A DNA stretch of 64,000 nucleotides. Origin: Bacillota bacterium (GTDB taxonomy: Bacteria; Bacillota; Clostridia; Christensenellales; UMGS416). The notes beneath the pieces were generated by a model. The model was not told the origin of the DNA. It searched no databases and worked only from the letters and a program-made list of their open reading frames with translations. Both the position numbers and the translations under genes were made by a program. This document shows positions 59,505 through 64,000 of this stretch, piece by piece (positions within the stretch are counted from its first letter, which is position 1; every line of letters begins with the position of its first letter). Where the stretch lies: the NCBI GenBank assembly GCA_023421955.1, contig JAEZSE010000037.1, positions 1-64,000 of the forward strand. The letters run 5' to 3'.

Positions 59505-60623
59505 TTACCAGGAGCCGCCGCCGCCGGTGCTGCCGCCGCTGTCGCCACCGGAGAAGGAACCGAAGTCGGTGGGCGTGGTGTCCGGCTGGTTCATCTGGTT
59601 CATCTGATTCATCTGATCCATCTGATGCATGTGGTTGAGCTGGTTCATCTGGTTCATGCGCCACTGCTCATCCTGAGCAAAACCGGATTGCAGCCTGGCT
59701 GTACCGCTGAACCCGCCGTAATGCCGCACAGCCAACACCACGATCAGCACCACCACGGCGATGATGGCCAATATCGCCACCACCGCGCCGCCGCCCAGCA
59801 GAAGCCCGAAGAGCCCCACCCTGCCGGCAGTGACCTTTGGTCCATCCTCCGCCCATTGGATGGGTTCCGCTGCCTCGTTGGCCGGCTGATCAGGCAAAAC
59901 AACCTCCGGCTGGGCAGCGCCAGCCAGTGTGAAAGTACCCTGCGGCAACTCCACCCGGAGCGTCAGACCCTCGTTGGCCTCCAGCGCCCGAAGTGTTTCA
60001 CCACGGATGGTGTTGCCATCCACACTATATTCCAGGTCAGAGAGTGCATAACCGGATTCCTCGAAGTGGCCCATGGAGAAGCCCACCGCATTACGGTCAA
60101 TGGAGGCGGGCAGCGTGACGGAGAAGGTTGCTTTTTGAATCTCCGTGCTCCAGCCATTACCGATCAGGTTCAGATAGACCTCGTCAAACCCCGCCTCACC
60201 GTCATCGGCGAATTGAAGACGATAACTCAGGCGGTAGGTTTGCGGCCCGGTCACCGTGCTGCCGGCACTGCCGATGCGGATGGACGCGATACCGTCACTC
60301 TCGCTGGTATCAAAGGGAACGCCTTCCACAGCCACTTCTGAAATGGCAGCTTTGAAACGCCCCTCCCCGCCGGAAGTGCGAAACACCGCACCGGAGAGCG
60401 GGATATCCCGGTAAATGCCATGGCGCGGCTCGGAGAAATTAACGGAAATCGTTTCGGTGACGGCATAACTGTTATCCCCGGAGATCACGACACTGACATC
60501 ATCGTTCGTGATTGTGAACCCGCCATCATCGGGCCGGGCCAGCGCAAGCGCCTGTGATGACACCAGCGCAAGCAGGAGTACGGCTGCCGTAATGGCTGCG
60601 GCAATGCGGGGAAAGCGGGCCAT
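59505..60623 (-). CDS. DUF2207 N-domain protein with MNQ-repeat tail
   Basis: A 372-residue protein carrying only the N-terminal half of DUF2207: signal peptide (about 1-28) and domain (about 30-240) with SEPRHGIYRDIPLSG, SYRLQFADDGEAGFDEVYLN and RVELPQG, closely matching the full-length neighbour. After a transmembrane helix (about 277-300) it has a 30-residue cytosolic segment of MNQ/MHQ/MDQ triplets, then FGSFSGGDSGGS and GGGGSW. The helical bundle module of the full-length protein is replaced by this short tail. The start has GAGGTGA 5 nt upstream. It follows LemA by about 15 bases. Confidence 0.87.
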   Translation of the reverse strand: MARFPRIAAAITAAVLLLALVSSQALALARPDDGGFTITNDDVSVVISGDNSYAVTETISVNFSEPRHGIYRDIPLSGAVFRTSGGEGRFKAAISEVAVEGVPFDTSESDGIASIRIGSAGSTVTGPQTYRLSYRLQFADDGEAGFDEVYLNLIGNGWSTEIQKATFSVTLPASIDRNAVGFSMGHFEESGYALSDLEYSVDGNTIRGETLRALEANEGLTLRVELPQGTFTLAGAAQPEVVLPDQPANEAAEPIQWAEDGPKVTAGRVGLFGLLLGGGAVVAILAIIAVVVLIVVLAVRHYGGFSGTARLQSGFAQDEQWRMNQMNQLNHMHQMDQMNQMNQMNQPDTTPTDFGSFSGGDSGGSTGGGGSW

Positions 60624-60638
60624 GGATTCACCTCAAAC

Positions 60639-61193
60639 CTAAAACTGCACCTTGACGTTCTGCCGCTCGGCGCTGTCAATCTCAAACATCTGCTTCTTTT
60701 CCAGATGCATGATGCCGGCCACGATGGTGCTCGGGAACGCTTCGCGGGCAATGTTGAACTCACGGACAATGGCGTTGTACCACTTGCGGGAGTTCACAAT
60801 GTCGTTCTCAATGGCAGTGAGCTGGTTTTGCAGGTCAATGAAGTTCTGGTTGGCCTTCAACTCCGGATAGCTCTCAGCCAGCGCGAACAACGACTTCAGC
60901 GTGCCACTGAGCATGTTTTCGCCCTGGGCCCGCTCTTCAAGTGTCTGGGCGCCCATGGCCATGTTGCGGGCCTTCACCACGTTTTCAAAGGTGGAGCTTT
61001 CGTGCTTGGCGTAGCCCTTCACCGTTTCCACCAGGTTCGGCACCAGGTCGTAGCGTTTCTTCAGATAGACATCCATTGTGGAGAAGGCTTCCTCCACACG
61101 GTTCCTGAGTGAGACAAAGCGGTTGTAGGTGGAAATGAACCACAATACAACGATGACGATGGCGGCAATCCCAATGATCCAACCCCAAGGCAT
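60639..61193 (-). CDS. lemA: LemA family protein
   Basis: A 184-residue protein: one N-terminal membrane helix (about 4-24) and a four-helix LemA domain with the family core NRFVSLRNRVEEAFSTMDVY and LKKRYDLVPNLVETVKGYA. LemA proteins are usually tethered with the N-terminus outside; the function is unclear. They are often next to DUF2207 or Htp-type genes. The start MPWGWII is chosen because AGGAG is 9 nt upstream; the ATG/TTG codons just before it are too close. First gene of the leftward DUF2207 unit, with a good promoter. Confidence 0.92.
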   Translation of the reverse strand: MPWGWIIGIAAIVIVVLWFISTYNRFVSLRNRVEEAFSTMDVYLKKRYDLVPNLVETVKGYAKHESSTFENVVKARNMAMGAQTLEERAQGENMLSGTLKSLFALAESYPELKANQNFIDLQNQLTAIENDIVNSRKWYNAIVREFNIAREAFPSTIVAGIMHLEKKQMFEIDSAERQNVKVQF

Positions 61194-61237
61194 AATCATC
61201 AACTCCTGTCAAGAATTGGCTATGAAGCCATGGTAGT

Positions 61238-61266
61238 ATTATATCGCTTTTCTGGTGGGGTGTATA
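61238..61266 (-). promoter_or_regulatory. Promoter of the lemA/DUF2207 unit
   Basis: Minus-strand TATACA (61266-61261), 17-base spacer, TATAAT (61243-61238), about 45 bases before lemA. Confidence 0.65.
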
Positions 61267-61373
61267 TCTGAATGCTCCTGAAAACATCACATTGGCGGAT
61301 GAATCATCCGTTTTGGGGGACAAGCATGAGCGCAAAGCTTTACCATCTGCCAGGCACTTGATAGAATGGAAAA

Positions 61374-62018
61374 ATGGGAGATGAGTATACGATGTTGATT
61401 AATAGGGGCAAACAGTTTCTATTACCATCAGGGCTTACAATTCAAAAACACAGCCTTAAGGAAGGCTACACCTGTGAACCATATGATGAGGATAGCTGGA
61501 AATTCATCGTGCTTATGTCAGCAGAACGAATGGCAGAGGGTTTGGCTCAATTGTTTGACGCCCTGGAATACCCTGGTTTCCTGATACTTGAGACTCCCGC
61601 AAGCAAAAAACAAGAACAAGAACTGGCGACTCAGGACACAAAATTCCACAAGAATATTTATTTTCAGGATGGTTTAGCCAAAGAGACTGCCCAAGCCATT
61701 TACAAGGAAGACCGTGAGTTACTGATTAACGACGGCATGAGCCGCTTTGGATTCGGGTCGCATATCCAGAAGGAAGAAGTTTTCGTCGATCAATATAAAG
61801 CCATCGAAATCTGGACAGCCACACCTGAAAAGTATCAGACCATGCTGGAAGGCATGGGGCTTAAGCAACGGCCAGTCCTCTATACAATGGCAGACTTTAT
61901 TCACCCAAGGAACCCCTGTAACCGGAAAAGCATTCAGGTGAACGGCATGACGGTTTATGATCTGGTTGACAGCATGTTGTCCAAAGGCCTCTATCTGGCA
62001 AAAACAACTGAGGAATAG
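61374..62018 (+). CDS. Protein of unknown function
   Basis: A 214-residue soluble protein (or 208 residues from an ATG at 61392). It is charged and mixed alpha/beta: an initial KQFLLPSGLTIQKHSLKEG, a helical middle with KETAQAIYKEDRELL, and a hydrophobic beta stretch near YKAIEIWTATPEKYQ. No motif or family was recognised. Codon use is more AT-rich than in the housekeeping genes. It is a lone gene divergent from lemA, followed by a repeat-rich gap. Confidence 0.65.
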   Translation: MGDEYTMLINRGKQFLLPSGLTIQKHSLKEGYTCEPYDEDSWKFIVLMSAERMAEGLAQLFDALEYPGFLILETPASKKQEQELATQDTKFHKNIYFQDGLAKETAQAIYKEDRELLINDGMSRFGFGSHIQKEEVFVDQYKAIEIWTATPEKYQTMLEGMGLKQRPVLYTMADFIHPRNPCNRKSIQVNGMTVYDLVDSMLSKGLYLAKTTEE

Positions 62019-62052
62019 GAATCAAACTCAGACTTCCTAGCCCACAAAACTT

Positions 62053-62310
62053 AAACCCCTCACACAGATAACCCTCACCCCCTGACCACCTCCCCCACGG
62101 GATGGTGGGAAGGGGAATGTTGACAAACTTGATCTCTCCCTCAGTGATGGGGGTGGTTTACTTGGATGGGAGAGGGGGGTTGGAGGGTGGGGGCTCCGCC
62201 CCGGCCTGTCTTCATTACTCTGCTCCAGCCCGTCTTTAGTAATGCTCTGGCCCGCATAAATGAAAAGTACCCCTCCCTGGAAGGGGAGGGGCGTTGGCAG
62301 AGGAGAATGA
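62053..62310. repeat. Gene-free gap with family C repeats
   Basis: The 340-base gap to the GH94 gene has no gene. Bases about 62070-62200 contain the family C pattern (ACCCTCACCCCCTGACC; CAGTGATGGG; GGGAGAGGGGG) also seen at 19360-19567. About 62262-62295 a CCCCTCCCtggaaGGGGAGGGG palindrome occurs. Confidence 0.55.
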
Positions 62311-62357
62311 AAGGAGGTTGGCATAACAGATAAACTTATTGAATGAACAAGAGAGGG

Positions 62358-64000
62358 TTACCCCATCAGCACCTCAACGGTATGCTCCCCACCGGCGAAC
62401 ACCGGCACGGTGCAGCAATCCATACGCTTTCCATCCACCGTCATCGAAACCACGCCGCGGCACACATGGCCGGGGTTCTTCACGGTGATGTGATAGGTTG
62501 CGCTGCGAAAGCGCCGGGTGACGGTGAAGCCATCCCAGGCAGAGGGGATGCAGGGGTCCACGATCAGGCCGTCGAAACCTGCGCGGACACCCAGGATATA
62601 ATTGGCGGCGGCCACATAGTTCCACGCGGCGGCACCGGTGAGCCAGGAATTCTTGGCCTCGCCGTGGCGCTTGGCATCTTTACCGGCAACCATCTGGGCA
62701 TAGACATAGGGCTCAGTGCGCCGGAGCGCCTGGTCTTCGCAATAGGCCGGAGCGGTTTTGGCGTAGTATTCAAAGGCCCGGTCGCCACGCCCCAGCGTGG
62801 TCTCGGCGATCACGACCCACGGGTTGTTGTGGCAGAAGATGCCGGCGTTTTCCTTGTAGCCCGGCGGATAAGAGGAGATCTCGCCCAGCTCCGGGCGGTA
62901 CCAGGTATAGGCCGGGTTCAACAGCACCAGCCCATGGGGGGTGTCCAGATGTTCCCTGACAGATTCCAGCGCCGTCAAGGCTGTTTCTTTCTGACCGATG
63001 CCGGCCATCACGCAGAAGCCCTGGGGCTCAATGAAGATCCTGCCCTCGTCACACTCGCGGCTGCCCACCTTACGGCCGGCATCGTCATAGGCACGCAGGA
63101 ACCAGGCGCCATCCCAGCCGTGGGCCATCGCAGCGGCTTCCATATCCTGCACCTGCCGCTCGACGGTCTCCGCTTCCTCCATCAAACCTTTGCTGCGGCA
63201 AAGCGTGGCATACTCCCGGCCATAATAGACGAACAGCCCTGCGAGAAACACAGATTCGGCCACGCGGCCATCTCTGGTGCCGGTGGTCTGGAAGCTTTCC
63301 CCGGGCGTAATGGAGTGGCAGTTGAGGTTCAGGCAGTCGTTCCAGTCGGCCCGGCCAATGAGCGGCAGGCCGTGGGGGCCCAGGTTTTCCATCGTGTGCC
63401 GGATGCTGCGCCGCAGGTGCTCCAGCACGGGTGCTGCTAAATCGGGGTTGTTGTCAAAATCCGCCACATCATCGAGGATGGACCAGTCGCCGGTCTCCCG
63501 GATGTAGGCACCTACCGACCCGATCAGCCACAGCGGGTCGTCATTGAAGCCGCTGCCCACCTCATTGTTGCCCTTCTTGGTGAGCGGCTGGAACTGGTGG
63601 TAGGCGCTGCCGTCAGGCAGCTGGGTGGCAGCCAGGTCCAGGATGCGCTCGCGAGCCCTCTCCGGTGCCTGGTGCACGAAACCCAGGATGTCCTGCGCGC
63701 TGTCGCGGAAGCCAATGCCCCGGCCGATACCCGATTCAAAGAACGACGCCGAGCGGGACATGATGAACGTGGTCATACACTGGTAGGGGTTCCACACATT
63801 GACCATACGGTTGAAGCGCTCGTCCGGAGTGGCCGCGCTGCAGATACCCAGCAGGCCGTCCCAGAATTCCTTGAGCCCGGCCATGGCCCTGTCCACATCG
63901 GCGGAGGTCTGGTAACGGGCGAGCAGCGCATAGGCCTTGCTCTTGTTAATCACGCCGGGGGCCTGCCACTTGTCCCCACGGGCATTTTCGGCATAGCCCA
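62358..64000 (-). CDS. GH94 family phosphorylase, cellobiose-phosphorylase-like (partial)
   Basis: The 3' part of a glycoside hydrolase 94 gene; the frame is open to the right edge, so the true start is outside the window. The visible 547 codons hold the catalytic (alpha/alpha)6 barrel. Landmarks include MSRSASFFESGIGRGIGFRD, the general-acid region GSGFNDDPLWLIG, and GRADWNDCLNLNCHSITPGE. These match cellobiose/cellodextrin phosphorylases, which split beta-glucosides with phosphate to save ATP. The C-terminal beta-jellyroll follows. The exact substrate needs the missing part. The fit to PckA- and HprK-containing carbohydrate-fermenting Clostridia is good. Confidence 0.9.
   Translation of the reverse strand, partial: GYAENARGDKWQAPGVINKSKAYALLARYQTSADVDRAMAGLKEFWDGLLGICSAATPDERFNRMVNVWNPYQCMTTFIMSRSASFFESGIGRGIGFRDSAQDILGFVHQAPERARERILDLAATQLPDGSAYHQFQPLTKKGNNEVGSGFNDDPLWLIGSVGAYIRETGDWSILDDVADFDNNPDLAAPVLEHLRRSIRHTMENLGPHGLPLIGRADWNDCLNLNCHSITPGESFQTTGTRDGRVAESVFLAGLFVYYGREYATLCRSKGLMEEAETVERQVQDMEAAAMAHGWDGAWFLRAYDDAGRKVGSRECDEGRIFIEPQGFCVMAGIGQKETALTALESVREHLDTPHGLVLLNPAYTWYRPELGEISSYPPGYKENAGIFCHNNPWVVIAETTLGRGDRAFEYYAKTAPAYCEDQALRRTEPYVYAQMVAGKDAKRHGEAKNSWLTGAAAWNYVAAANYILGVRAGFDGLIVDPCIPSAWDGFTVTRRFRSATYHITVKNPGHVCRGVVSMTVDGKRMDCCTVPVFAGGEHTVEVLMG

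Overview
The window reads as chromosomal DNA of a GC-rich anaerobic Bacillota (class Clostridia) bacterium. The signs are a T-box leader on branched-chain amino acid genes, HPr kinase/phosphorylase, a YhaM-type nuclease, ATP-dependent PEP carboxykinase, a PurR-type PurBox before a single-chain PurL, and oxygen-independent ribonucleotide reductases only (B12-dependent NrdJ and glycyl-radical NrdDG). No integrase, phage structural gene, CRISPR array, tRNA or rRNA was seen. Species cannot be named from this window.

Layout. 0-4.2 kb: leftward T-box/ilvN/ilvC/leuA operon without ilvB. 4.4-9 kb: rightward amino-acid ABC importer (lipoprotein, permease, ATPase), a GNAT, an unusual metallophosphoesterase and a membrane protein. 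9-15 kb: P-loop kinase-like protein, a 41-residue basic protein, hprK, a HAD phosphatase, a large secreted PIG-L deacetylase and an SGNH lipoprotein. 15.3-23.6 kb: purL, an AEC transporter, aspartate kinase and a DUF1015 protein. 23.8-30.2 kb: an accessory cluster with a zinc-ribbon/CD225 protein, three paralogous four- to six-helix membrane proteins, a flavodoxin, a beta-propeller protein and a Sel1-repeat protein. 30.3-36.7 kb: pckA, nrdJ, a long structured palindrome, a coiled-coil protein and yhaM. 36.8-41.8 kb: cytochrome-b-like membrane protein, cadC-cadA metal efflux, an alpha/alpha-toroid protein, a DUF559 endonuclease and a DUF6487-like protein. 41.8-49.8 kb: nrdG/nrdD, a membrane protein, a manganese-riboswitch-controlled GDT1 exporter, a C-terminal processing protease, a PHP phosphoesterase and a small membrane protein. 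49.8-61.2 kb: a leftward run of secreted and surface genes, ending in a LemA/DUF2207 cluster in which DUF2207 appears as an N-part-only, a full-length and a C-part-only protein. 61.4-64 kb: an unknown protein and the 3' part of a GH94 cellobiose-phosphorylase-like gene running off the right edge.

Regulation visible in sequence: T-box (ilvN), PurBox (purL), paired NrdR boxes before both nrdJ and nrdD, a SmtB/ArsR-type operator at a consensus promoter (cadC-cadA), and a yybP-ykoY Mn riboswitch (GDT1).

The most unusual feature is a family of about 17 short intergenic repeats built from conserved C-rich boxes framing hairpins whose sequences vary while pairing is kept. They sit close to stop codons, sometimes encode the last residues of a protein, and two inverted copies bracket the DUF559 endonuclease gene. 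I propose this repeat/endonuclease pair as the best candidate for an undescribed mobile system here; that is inference.
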